Assembly (NCBI RefSeq): GCF_000226095.1
Contig: NC_016475.1
Location: 3,038,001 to 3,102,000 of the forward strand
Direction: 5' to 3'
From: Thermothelomyces thermophilus ATCC 42464
Lineage: Eukaryota; Ascomycota; Sordariomycetes; Sordariales; Chaetomiaceae
DNA: 64,000 nucleotides
In this document: positions 20,295-30,142 of the stretch, piece by piece
Numbering within the stretch: the stretch's first letter is position 1
How the letters are laid out: each line of letters opens with the position of its first letter
Program-made: the position numbers and the translations under genes
Notes under the pieces: generated by a model
Told to the model about the DNA's origin: nothing
Databases searched by the model: none
Seen by the model: the letters and a program-made list of their open reading frames with translations, nothing else

Positions 20295-22109
20295 TCACCC
20301 GTCCCATTTATTGGGGTGGCGAGACCGGTGAATCATCAGGTTTCCCTGCTCTTGCCAGTCCCTCACGGCTCCATCGTCTCTTCCTCGGGAACCACCATCG
20401 TCCCCGGGGTCGCGAGTTTTTGCGTCGGCTCTTGTGAGCTCGCCCAGCCTCGATACCGGATTCCGCCGCGTCGGGCTGTTGGGATCGTTCATCCCCAGGA
20501 CCAGGCTCTCCTGGCTGTCTCCCCAGCCTCCGGCGTAGCCCGAGCCTGCGCTGGAACGGCGGCTGTCTAAACTGTGGCGTACCGCGGCTCTCGCAGCGCC
20601 CTGATTCCCCCTCTTCTCACCGTCGCCGTACCCGATTAACAGCTCGTAGTATACCTCAAGCCCGACCGAGCTCCTCCGTTTCCAAGTTGTTCCGTCCCTG
20701 CCACTGAACTCCTCCCCCAGCAACTGCGTCCTGTCCTCCCAATCCATCCGCCCCCGGCTCCTCGTCGTCGCGCTGCTCGGCCTCATGCCTTTCACAAAAC
20801 TCCTCAGGCTCAGCATGGTGGGCGCGCGGGGTGTGGCCCTGACGGGCGGCGGCGGCGAGACGTGCGGGACCTGCACGGCACCTACGCGCACCGCACTTCC
20901 CCCCTTGGCCCACTCACCGGCCGGCGGCGTTCCGGGCAGCAGTGACGAGCCCGGGTCCCTCAGCCACGGCTGCTGCTCGTAACAGCGGACGACGCTCGTC
21001 AGGCTCACGCCCCGCTCGTCCCCCCGGACGCCCCCGCGCTTGGGGAGGAGCCTGCCGAGCGGCGCTTTGTCCCCCCATCTGCGCGGCCACCCGCGCGCCA
21101 GCAGGGGCCTCAGCGTGGGCGCGCTGGCGCAGACGACGGCGACGTCGAGCTCCAGCACGGTGACGACGAAGAAGGCCGGCGACTCCGCCGGCGGAGATCC
21201 GCCGCTGCCGCCGGCGGCCACCAGCCGCAGCGAGACGGCCAGCCTCGCCATGCCCGCGGCGACGACGAACACGCCCAGGCTCAGCACCCCGCCCAGCACG
21301 GCCTTGTTGCGCCGCGGGAGGACCCGGAGCCGGACGACGCAAGGCAGGATCAGCGCGATCAGCCAGACGTCTGTCGCGGCGTGCAGCGCCGCCGACGTGA
21401 TCAGGAGCGTCTTGAACGGGACCGAGGCGCCCGAGGCGGCACAGCGGTCCTGCACGGAGGAAAGATCCCGGTGGCATTGCATAATGGTGAGGGCGAGGAG
21501 AGGGATGATGTAGAGAACTACTGCCAGGGCTGTGAGGCGGGTCAGGGTGCGCTCGGCTGGCGAAGCTTTTCTCGGCCCCTCCGAAGAGGAAGAGAAGATG
21601 CGGTAGTAGAGGGAGAGGGTGGAGAGCTTGATGACGAGGTGGGTGAACTGATAGAGTATCAGGGCAATGTAGGCGCCCGTTGACAAGGAGGTGACTATAG
21701 CGCTGGTGCTGTTGTTGTTCTTGTCCCTGTTCAGATAGTTGAGATGGGATCCGGAGAGAGCGGTAATGATGCTGTATACAATGCAGACGGCGGTGGATAT
21801 GGCCCAGGCCAGGAGGATGAGCGTGTCATCAAGAAACCACTTGCGCAGGATAGCGATGCGCGAGTAGGCCCGGGCGATGATGAAAAGAGTGCACAGAATG
21901 TGCGGGACGAGGATGCAAGCGAGGGCACCAGGAACCGTCTGGGGAGTGGTGTTTGTTAGCGCTATGTCCCGGCCAGTACGACTGAAGGTGTGTTTATTCA
22001 CCATGTCTCCGCTCTTGAGGTCCTCTGCGGGCCTGGCATTGCCCGTCACCGCCAGGTAGGTGAGGCTGAAGTTGGTGTAACCCGGCTCTGTGATGACTTG
22101 GGCGGACAT
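20295..22109 (-). CDS. Fungal rhodopsin-domain integral membrane protein
   Basis: A single-exon protein of 604 residues from the ATG at 22109 (MSAQVITEPG); an earlier ATG 24 codons upstream has a less plausible sequence. It has seven hydrophobic segments in the first 360 residues, among them ALACILVPHILCTLFIIARA, FLDDTLILLAWAISTAVCIV and ALILYQFTHLVIKLSTLSLY. The order and polar residues (FLDDT, the conserved Cys in the extracellular loops, LYYRIF) match the fungal rhodopsin-domain family that includes Pth11-like and SAT14-type proteins. There is no CFEM domain before TM1. The 240-residue C-terminal tail is cytosolic, Arg/Ser/Gly-rich and disordered. The role is probably receptor-like sensing at the plasma membrane; no ligand can be inferred. 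Confidence 0.85.
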   Translation of the reverse strand: MSAQVITEPGYTNFSLTYLAVTGNARPAEDLKSGDMVNKHTFSRTGRDIALTNTTPQTVPGALACILVPHILCTLFIIARAYSRIAILRKWFLDDTLILLAWAISTAVCIVYSIITALSGSHLNYLNRDKNNNSTSAIVTSLSTGAYIALILYQFTHLVIKLSTLSLYYRIFSSSSEGPRKASPAERTLTRLTALAVVLYIIPLLALTIMQCHRDLSSVQDRCAASGASVPFKTLLITSAALHAATDVWLIALILPCVVRLRVLPRRNKAVLGGVLSLGVFVVAAGMARLAVSLRLVAAGGSGGSPPAESPAFFVVTVLELDVAVVCASAPTLRPLLARGWPRRWGDKAPLGRLLPKRGGVRGDERGVSLTSVVRCYEQQPWLRDPGSSLLPGTPPAGEWAKGGSAVRVGAVQVPHVSPPPPVRATPRAPTMLSLRSFVKGMRPSSATTRSRGRMDWEDRTQLLGEEFSGRDGTTWKRRSSVGLEVYYELLIGYGDGEKRGNQGAARAAVRHSLDSRRSSAGSGYAGGWGDSQESLVLGMNDPNSPTRRNPVSRLGELTRADAKTRDPGDDGGSRGRDDGAVRDWQEQGNLMIHRSRHPNKWDG

Positions 22110-23629
22110 GTTAATGACAGGAATCAGACGAGACCTGGAGTTCGTGAGGCCACAACGCAATCGCCCCGAGGTCGTGCACATGCCACCATCTCATAAGGTC
22201 GCGTGTCTATTTGGCTGGAGAGTGCATCTGCAGTTGATTTTGCACCTGTCCCTGCTGCTCGCTCTATGGCTCGCCTTATACCGTGTCCTGGCGAATTGTT
22301 TAAATGGATAGCCTCCAGCTGAAGGTGATTCTGGATCATCAACTTGCATCTTCTAGACTCTCTCCAATTTCAGAACAGTAGACTGCCGCTGCCAAGTTCA
22401 TGGCAGATCGATGTATGGTAAACTTGCCTCGATCGGGCCCATTCCATTTCCCGCCAGGGCACGAATCAGCTTTGACACAACATTGCAGGTCTTTGACTAC
22501 ACCATGCCCTGCAACGCTTCGAGACACGGAGCGAACGGTGCTTCTTACAGCAGCAGATCGGATAATAATTGGCCAGCCGGGAGCGGAAGCCGGAAGATTT
22601 TGCAGAGGGCAACACTGCGGTAGAAGCCCGGAGGGGGCGGGGGTGGGGGGCCGAGGGCCGAAACTGTACCCAAGCGAGACAAATACGCAGGTCAATGCCG
22701 GGGTGGGATGGCTGGTTTCATTCCGGAGCGCGGGGCCGGGAATGGGCGGGGAAGATATTCTCTCGGAATGCTGCTAGTTTCAGGGCCAGACTTAACAAAG
22801 GAGGCGGGGCAGCCACTTTGCCAGTGCTGAGCTCGCCCTGTCCAAGGGCGAGAGGAAGCGTTGGAGAAACGCTGGTGGAACCAGCTCGGGAAGACACCAT
22901 AGTCGATGAATGCAACGAGCATCTGCCCTCGAGAACCCAGACTGGGAAAGATGATAGACTTGAGGACCCCTCTCGAAGCTCGCCCAAGCATGCCCGGGTG
23001 TCGGACGTCGCCACACGGGCGCAGCTATCGTTTACCGAGTTCACGCCTTCGACGTTACTGTGGGAAAGAGTGCGCACCCTCGATGTTCTCATTGCCGGTC
23101 GGTAAATGGGTCGCGTGAAGCTTGGGTACAACCCCATTGGCCGGAAGCAAGATATGTCGTCCTTGTGAAGGCCAAGTGGAACATTGGCCATTCGGCAGGC
23201 CATGTTCATCGCAGCCACGTGCCCGGCTAAGGTCCGCGAACTCACCATCATCGAGAAAGAACCTGTTGCTCGGTACGCATAGTTCGGTGTGAGGGCCCGC
23301 TGCGCTCGGAGAGTGAACATGGCGCGGGTCCATGATCTGCTGCAGCATAACAGTCTCATGCAACCACTCAACGGCCCATTTGTGGGGAAGAAGGTCAGAG
23401 CTCCTTGGCTTTTTCTTTTCCCTCCTCGCTCGCATTTGGTCTCACCCAGCCACTGCAACTGCAAGGCAATAGCCAAGGTCTGACTCCCTCGCCATGGTTG
23501 GATGGCGACGCAACAGGGCTGCAATCTGCAGTCCCTTTCGGGCCGCCGGCGCACGGCTCACGGTTCTGTAGGCGACGGCCATGCCCGAGAACACCAGCCC
23601 AGAGGAGGGCCCAGAAACACAGGAGCCTC
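22110..23629. other. Intergenic, no confident gene
   Basis: About 1.5 kb lies between the start of the rhodopsin-domain gene and the end of BPL1. A 278-codon minus-strand frame (22718-23554) is open but has no recognisable domain, no intron-supported extension and a random-looking composition, so I did not call it. Confidence 0.5.
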
Positions 23630-25884
23630 TCAAATCTTCCTCTTGACGAGGCCCTTCCAAAAATCGAAGCTATTCTCGTCGCTCTGTAGCGCCCACACCT
23701 TGCCCGTCGACCGCAAAGCGCCGTTGATGCCATTGTCGGCCACCTCCTCGGCCATCAGCATGCCCCAGTCTCTGGTGATGCCGACTACACGCGCCTTGAC
23801 CCCACCCTCAGCCTCAAGCGTGACAATCTGGTTAGTATGCAACCAGTGCTGGTAGTATTTGCCCTCAAGGTCCCGCGAGAAGCCGTTGCGGCAGAACTCG
23901 GTATAGAGGGTTTCGAGGCGGGTTAGGATCCGGGCTAGGAGCCTCTCGATTCGGAAGGACCCGAGTTTCTTGCCGCCCTCTAGCAGGGGCAGCACCGCAT
24001 CGAGACTGGTGGTCGGCCGGGCATTGTTGGTGTTGATGCCGATTCCGAGGACAACTTGGAAACTTCCCGACGAGTAGGCGCAGTTGGCGAGGATGCCGGC
24101 AACCTTGACGTATGAGACTTCGTTTGGTTTCGAAGGGTCTCGGACGTAGACATCGTTGGGCCATTTGATCTTGATAGGGAACTCCGAGTAACCGTCATCG
24201 TACGACTTTACCGCCTCGACAATGGAAAGAGCGGCGAGGTACTGGATGAAGACAATGGGTCGGGTTGCTGCGTAGTGAGCCGGATGGTTGATCACGGTGG
24301 ACATGATCAAGGAGCCGGGAGGCGCTACCCAGACGTTAGCACCTCGGCCACGGCCTGCTATCTGAGTCGTTGCGGCAAAGGTGAACCCAGTAGGTAACTT
24401 TGAAAGAAGATTATGGTTCCTGAGGTCGAGTTTAGAATCACATCTGCTCTCCGAAGTTGTGGAGTGACTCACTTTTCAAGCAATGTGTTGGTGCTCGTGA
24501 CTACCTCGCCATACATCAACACATTGCCCCAGCTCTCCGCCTCCTCCGCCTCCTCCTTCTCTCGGAATTGCCGAAGGCTTGAATAGAAGATTGAGTGGTT
24601 GAAGTAGGGGGTTTCCTTGGGTTCTGGCCAGGCGTCCTCGTGGGACACAATCCGTTTGGGGACGTGGCTGTAATCGGCGGTTGGATCTGGGGAGGTTCTG
24701 CCCGTCTTTTTCTTTGACTCAACGACATCGCTCAATAAGGCTTCGCTCAGAGATGCTAGAGACCACCTCGAATCCGGCTTTTCGAGGTGAAACAGGTCAT
24801 TGCCACCTTTGATATACTCCTCGCCGTTCTCTTTGGTGATGATGTCTTCAAACGAACACAGTATCTCGCTGACGTCGGAATGGTGGAGCGCAGAGAGGTG
24901 AATCTTGGATAGACTCGGCACGGGCGATGCTCCCTGGCTGACTTCCAAGCCGAGTTTTGTAAGACAAGCCCTCAGGAAGATGGTTCTAGCATCTTCATCT
25001 GTTTTTAGTGCCTCGATGAGCTGATCATACCCTGGGACATCGACTTGGCGGCTAAGGTTAACAGCATCGAACCTATGTAGATTGTCAGATGAGTTATTGT
25101 CGCGGTAAACTCAGTGAAGAACTACTCACTCGGGGTGAGGACCTGTGAGGAGCGCTGCTCCTTCGCCGACTTTGCAGTACACTATCGCGGCTTTGGTCGC
25201 GCCGGATTCAACCGCAATATCATCCGTGTACTCAGCAAGCACTTGCACATTGCCCGACTCCACCGCGAGCTTGTCCGCGTTCACAAACACCCCTCCGCCG
25301 TTGTAGTAGCATCGGAATTCACTGGGGAGCGACGCCGAGTCAGGAAAGGCGTCCTTTAAAACGGAGATCGTGGTCGCCCTTGCACCCCGCTCACTGTGAT
25401 ACTCAAACCCCGGAAACGCGCCACCCCGGCATGTCCCGGGGTAGAAGGCCAGCTCTCGGCTTCCAGTAACCTCTAGCTCCAGGTTTCCGACCTCAAACTC
25501 GCAGCGGCGACATGCGTAGTAACCACCAGCGCAAAAGCCGAGGTAGGCGCCACCACGGCGGACAAACTGGGCGATACTGCGGTTGCCGGCGCCGTTCAGA
25601 ACACGGCAGTAGCCGAGATCAGCGCCGCCAGGGAAGACAAGGAGAGCGCACGTCGGGGCCCAAGGCTCTCTCAGCAAAGCAGACTCGGTGATGGGGTTCA
25701 CGGCATAGTTGGGACCGAGCAAGCGGCGGAGAGAGTAGATGCAGTGCCGGACTGACTCAATGGTCGATCCGGTGCCTGAAGCAGGTCAGCGGTGTGTAAA
25801 GGCAAGCAGCAACACACCGAAGAGTGAATTTCCGAGGCAAGACTGACCTGTGTACACCAAAACATTGAGCTTTTGCGATGCCAT
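23630..25884 (-). CDS. BPL1: Biotin--[protein] ligase (holocarboxylase synthetase)
   Basis: Four exons, 25884-25848, 25775-25130, 25072-24473 and 24419-23630, join in phase to 690 residues, the length of yeast Bpl1. Introns are 72, 57 and 53 bases. The N-terminal half is the eukaryotic BPL amidotransferase-like domain (LNVLVYTGTGSTIESV, LLVFPGGADLGY, GGAYLGFCAGGYYA), a class-I-glutaminase fold retaining a Cys after GF. The catalytic domain begins at about 415 (GEVVTSTNTLLEK). It holds the biotinyl-AMP motif GRGRGANVW at about 450-458 and the KWPNDVYV catalytic/biotin segment. A small C-terminal SH3-like domain (VTLEAEGGVKARVVG) follows. It attaches biotin to pyruvate and acetyl-CoA carboxylases. 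It shares a promoter with COA4. Confidence 0.95.
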
Positions 25885-26061
25885 TCCGGTTTCCTGATTC
25901 GGTAGTCGGTTGTTGAGTCAGAGCTCCCGACTGCGCCGAAAAAAAAAAACGGACGAGATTTGTGTTGAATTGCAAGTTCCGATTCGGCAAGCGGACCCGT
26001 GCGAACAAACAACGTCTGACGGCCTTCTCTCCACGAGTTGTATCGTTCCTATCTCCGCGCA
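25885..26061. promoter_or_regulatory. Compact bidirectional promoter, BPL1 / COA4
   Basis: Only 177 bases separate the two start codons. Leaders and core promoters of both genes must fit here or overlap. An A-tract lies at about 25939-25949. No TATA box is seen. Confidence 0.6.
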
Positions 26062-26645
26062 ATGGGATCTTCTAATACAAAGGAAGACACACCGCCAAAG
26101 GCAGAGCAGGAAGCGCCTGATGCACTGGAAGAAGATGACGAGCCAGATGAGTGGTGAGTTCGGCGTTGCTCCCTCGGCGAAGTTTGAGCCGCTTGTTGCC
26201 GCACCGACCCCTCCTCGAGCACAAGAGCTGGTTCTCACTCAACACGACAATGCTGCAGGGACAAGCGAATCTTTAGCACAGGCTGCGCCGGTACGTCTCA
26301 ATTGAAGATCAAAGTCTTTAATGGCTCCCGGATCGTCAAGGGCCCATCCGATCGCTCAGATGCGGCTTGGGACAAAAGCCCCGAGCGGTGCCGCTCACCT
26401 CGACGCAGCGCCCCACAACTGCTGACGAATTGATGCGCATGGCAGATGAGAATGCGAGATTGACCGACTGCTACCACGATAAGAAAGATTGGAGAGCCTG
26501 CAAGGACGAGGTATGTGACAAATTTCGGATCCTGGAGGAATACGGATGAAAGCTGATGAAGCGGTGCTCAAAGATGGAGAGGTTCAGGGAGTGTTGGAAA
26601 GCGCAGGGAAATGACAAACGGACCAGCACCGTAGACTCTACGTGA
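26062..26645 (+). CDS. COA4: Coa4-like twin CX9C mitochondrial protein, four exons
   Basis: Exons 26062-26153, 26259-26290, 26446-26510 and 26574-26645 join in phase to 86 residues. Branch sites GCTGACG and GCTGATG and donors GTGAGT, GTACGT and GTATGT support the model. After an acidic N-terminus (EEDDEPDEWDKRIFSTG) comes the twin CX9C helical hairpin: CADENARLTDC and CKDEMERFREC, with the linker YHDKKDWRA. This is the CHCH fold imported by Mia40 into the intermembrane space. The pattern, with D-W-R-x-C before the second pair, matches Coa4/Cmc3, a cytochrome c oxidase assembly factor. I am sure of the fold and fairly sure of the ortholog. It is divergent from BPL1. Confidence 0.88.
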
Positions 26646-27243
26646 CGCCAATCCCCCTTTACCTTGGTTTGTACAGTATGTATGTATTATCATCATTATT
26701 ATGTACTTGTACGAGCATCGAGCAAAATGCGCAAAGGGGCTCTACCAATAATTATTTGAACACCGAGTTGAAGGCTTTCAACTAAAGGTAACCGCTGCGT
26801 TTGTGTTGCTGTAGCGTGATGCCATCCACTGTGGCCGCCAAATGCCAAGTCCTCTTTTGCAGTTTTTAGGCCTGCACACCCCCTTCAAATGAGGCTCGAG
26901 CCAGAAATCAAGAGAGTTCAACACACAAATTCAACACCTAATATTAGCCCACCCCCTACATATATATAACACGTATATAGATAGCTATATACTTTAAAAT
27001 CCATAGATATTAAAGTATATAGCTATCTATACATGCATGTTACACGCGCGTAGGGTGTAGGCTGATATCAGGTGTTAAATGTATGTACGCAATTTGGGGG
27101 GCAGCAGCACCCCTGCTCCCTGGAGCGGCCGCCAAGACCCGACGTCCAAGCTCCACAGCTGCAACCTTGACGACCAGACCGTTCGTCCCAGAGCTTTCAA
27201 CGCGCGCTCATCAACGCCGTAAAATCCAAACCGTCCAGACAAG
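26646..27243. other. Intergenic, contains an inverted-repeat element
   Basis: Holds the 3' region of COA4, the inverted repeat at 26933-27076, and the MGM101 leader. No coding sequence is seen. Confidence 0.6.
26933..27076. repeat. Near-perfect long inverted repeat, MITE-like
   Basis: Left arm 26933-26997 (begins AACACCTAATATTAGCC) and right arm 27010-27076 (ends GGCTGATATCAGGTGTT) are complementary over about 65 bases, around a 12-base loop. The inner 25 bases (including ATAGATAGCTATATACTTTA) match perfectly. The outer part differs mainly by C/T and G/A transitions and short TA/CG differences. It has no coding capacity. Size and structure suit a foldback or MITE-type element, or a hairpin left by a palindromic duplication. 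The transitions could come from RIP acting on one arm. No clear target-site duplication is visible. Confidence 0.75.
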
Positions 27244-27960
27244 ATGAGGTCGCGCGCCTGGCTGCAAGCGCTCCGCCCAATGCGGATAGCCTCCCCAGGC
27301 GTACTACCAATACAGTACCTTCGAACCCCTACCAGGCGGTCGCCCATCCTCAAGCAGATAATAGCCCGTTCCGCCTCGTCGTCGTCCTACACAGCGAAAG
27401 CGAGGACCGCATCATCATCAACACCCGCCTCCCGCGCCCGCGCTGCCTCCGCCTCCAAACCTTCCACGCCTAGCACTCCGGCCACCCCCGCCCCCGCCCC
27501 CGCCAATCCCGTGCTCGATCCTCAAGCCGCGATCCTCCCGGCTGCCACCGTCGCCGACGTCGACCCGCAGCTGGCCGCGGACATCCCCACCCCCGAAGCC
27601 AGCAGCAGCAGCACCTCCGCCGCGTCCCCGGCCTTCGCCGCCGCGCTCAGCGGCAACGCCAGCGGCAGCAGCAGCGGCAACAATGGCGCGGCGATCGACT
27701 GGTCCTCCTCCTTCCACGGCCTCTCGACGACACCCTTCAGCCCCGAGACGGCGGCCGTGCTGATGCAGCCGCTGGACCCGCTCGACATCGAGATCAAGCC
27801 CGACGGCATCATCTATCTCCCCGAGATCAAGTACCGCCGGATCCTGAACAAGGCTTTTGGCCCCGGCGGGTGGGGCCTCGCCCCGCGCGGGGAGCTGGTG
27901 GTGGGCGAGAAGGTGGTGACGCGCGAGTACGCACTCGTGGTCCACGGACGGTACGTTTCT

Positions 27961-27991
<31 letters not shown>

Positions 27992-28399
27992 TTCTCTATC
28001 CCTTCCGGGCGACCACCCTCGAATATAAAAGAGAACGAATGACCCGATCTGACGTTCTTGTGTGTGCCTCTGGTTCCCCCGGAGGGGGGGAGTGTTTGGG
28101 GCACGAAATAAAACAGATTCATCGCCCAAGCTCGCGGCGAGTGCCAGTACTTTTCCGAGGAGACGATCCCGACGGCCGGCGAGGGGTGCAAGTCGAACGC
28201 GCTGCTGCGGTGCTGTAAGGACCTGGGCATCGCCTCGGAGCTGTGGGACCCGCGCTTCATCCGCGAGTTCAAGAAGACGCACTGCCACGAGATCTGGGTC
28301 GAACACGTCGTCAGCAAGAAGCGCCGCCAGATCTGGACGCGCAAGGACGGCGAGCCGGCGTACCCTTACCAAGCGGTCAAGGCTGGGAGCAGGATGTGA
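27244..28399 (+). CDS. MGM101: Mitochondrial genome maintenance protein Mgm101
   Basis: Exons 27244-27950 and 28117-28399 join in phase (GTACGT donor, AAACAG acceptor) to 329 residues. The N-terminus ([17 protein letters not shown]) is basic and amphipathic, a mitochondrial presequence. Residues about 40-165 are a Ser/Ala/Pro-rich, disordered linker that makes it longer than yeast Mgm101 (269 residues). The conserved core runs from about 150 to the end: [62 protein letters not shown]. The paired Cys in LLRCC is a family feature. It is a Rad52-like single-strand-annealing protein of the nucleoid, needed for mtDNA recombination and repair. The intron carries a CT microsatellite near its 5' end (about 27959-27983). 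Confidence 0.94.
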
Positions 28400-28840
28400 T
28401 TGAAAGACAGAAAAAATGGGGGGGATACATCGGCACAGCTGTGCATGACAAACGTACCCGATTGACTGTATAGAGAGGAAGGGAAGGAGGGGGGGGGGGG
28501 GGGGGGGATGCCGCTGGCTGCTCGACAGCCTGTACATTATTATTGTATTATATAGAATCTCTCACGTCATCGGAGACCAGGAGTACTCCTCTTTGGAAAT
28601 GGGATGGGAATCCAAAGGTTCCATACGGCTTCTTTGTTCACCGAGACAATTTGTTCGAACCCCAAGTTATGCGTATAACTCTGCCGTGTAATGAATCATA
28701 AAACAGAACGCCATCAGCCGAGCACCCCATCCCACACACACTCCAACCCAAGTCCCGAGAGGTCTACTGTGCCATAGAAACCATGCGAAATCAAAGGAAC
28801 AGAAAAAGATCAGTCCAGGCAGGTACTATCGGATCTCAAC
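28400..28840. other. Convergent 3' region with a G homopolymer
   Basis: The convergent ends of MGM101 and the HVA22-like gene lie here. A run of 19 G bases sits at 28489-28507, inside the expected MGM101 3' untranslated region. No gene is seen. Confidence 0.6.
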
Positions 28841-30142
28841 TCACTTCTCCACCCCCGAGCTCCTTCCTCCCCCTTCCCCGCCACCCGTGCCCCAACCCCA
28901 CGACATCCATCCCCCACCGCTTCGACCTCCAGCGGGCGTCTCGGGCGCGCCCCCAGCCCTCCTCCTCACGCCTGCCGGTGCGCTGCCCTCGTCCTCCTCC
29001 CCGCCGCTGGGCGCATCCAGCTTCTCAAAGTCCGGCTCGGACCGGCTCTTGCTCAGCCCGCTCCCCACGCTGAGCTCGCTGACCGACTTCCGCTTGTCGC
29101 CGTTCCCTCCGGCTCCTCCGCCACCAACAGCAGCAGCAGAAAGCTGCTCGGGTCCCTGCGCCTGCTGCTGCTGCTGCTGCTGCTGCTGCGCCTGCTGATG
29201 GGCGGCCGCCTCCTCCCGGTCCAGCGCCGACAGCACGATCCGCAGGCGCTCTCGCTGCGCCTGGATGAAGGAGACGCTGGCGGCGGCACCGGCTGCGCGG
29301 ATCGATTCCGGAATAATGCTGCTAGTGCTGGTGCTGGTGCTGCTCGCGCCGGCTGGCGATTTGGACGAAGAAGAAGAAGAAGTAGCCGAGGCGGCGGCGC
29401 TGACCGCCGAAGACAGGAGGTTGAAGAAGTCGGTCGTAAGGCCGCCTCCCCCAGTTGCCTGCGCTTGTCCGCTAGCAGCTGCGCCTTGGCGGGTATTCCA
29501 CCTCGTCGAGGGAAGGGTGAAGCGCGCGAGGAGGGATTGGGTGTATGACTGCGGGGTTTGCGGCTCCGGGGCGGCGGCGGCGGCCGGCTCTGCGGAGGGC
29601 GGCATGCCGAGGACGTTGGTCTTGAGCAGCTCGATGGCGCGGCTTAGGTAGGCAATGCCGGCACGGCGGAGGCGGTCGTGGGCCGAGGTGATGAGCTCCT
29701 CGATCGCTGTCTCGTTCTCTTCGAGGCAAGGGTGCAGGTATTCCTCATAGAATAGGCGCGCCCCTTGTGTTTGGGGAAGGACGAGGTAGAGGAGAAAGAG
29801 GAGGCGAATGTAGGCGTAGAAGGGAATCCTGGTGCTGTTGTTAGAGACCCGAACGTTCGTTTTTGTTTGGGCGGGAGCGGGCGGGAGCGGGCTGGAGCGT
29901 ACCAGACCAGGAACCATTCTATCCACGACTCAACGAGAAGCGCGCAGGCTAGGACGACCCAGTACATGAGCCATGGCGTCAATTGGGCCGGGTCAGACGT
30001 CTTGAGGGCCTTGTAGCTCGCGAACAGTGGGAAGAGGAAGGACGTGATAGAGCTGTAGCAAACAGGCTGGGGGTCAGATCAGTTATCCACATGTCGAAGG
30101 TTCACACACGCACGAGAGCAGCTTAGCAAAGATGTCGAACAT
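28841..30142 (-). CDS. HVA22/TB2/DP1 (REEP/Yop1) ER-shaping protein, long form
   Basis: Three exons, 30142-30114, 30052-29903 and 29828-28841, with introns of 61 and 74 bases, give 388 residues in phase. The N-terminal 120 residues are the TB2/DP1/HVA22 domain: MFDIFAKLLSS, FLFPLFASYKALKTSDP, WLMYWVVLACALLVESW, IPFYAYIRLLFLLYLVLP, GARLFYEEYLHPCLEENE. Its two hairpin membrane pairs should shape ER tubules. The remaining 270 residues are low complexity, with a polyQ run from (CTG)n at about 29161-29190, Ser/Ala/Thr stretches, and an Asp/Glu-rich then Gly/Trp tail. Yop1 itself is about 180 residues, so this is probably the longer fungal paralog rather than Yop1. Confidence 0.9.

Noticed and set aside
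22718-23554. 278-codon minus-strand frame between the rhodopsin-domain gene and BPL1
   Set aside because: No domain, random-looking composition, competing open frames on both strands and no supporting splice structure.
27418-28344. 308-codon frame antisense to MGM101
   Set aside because: Gly/Arg-rich shadow of the Ser/Ala/Pro linker of MGM101.
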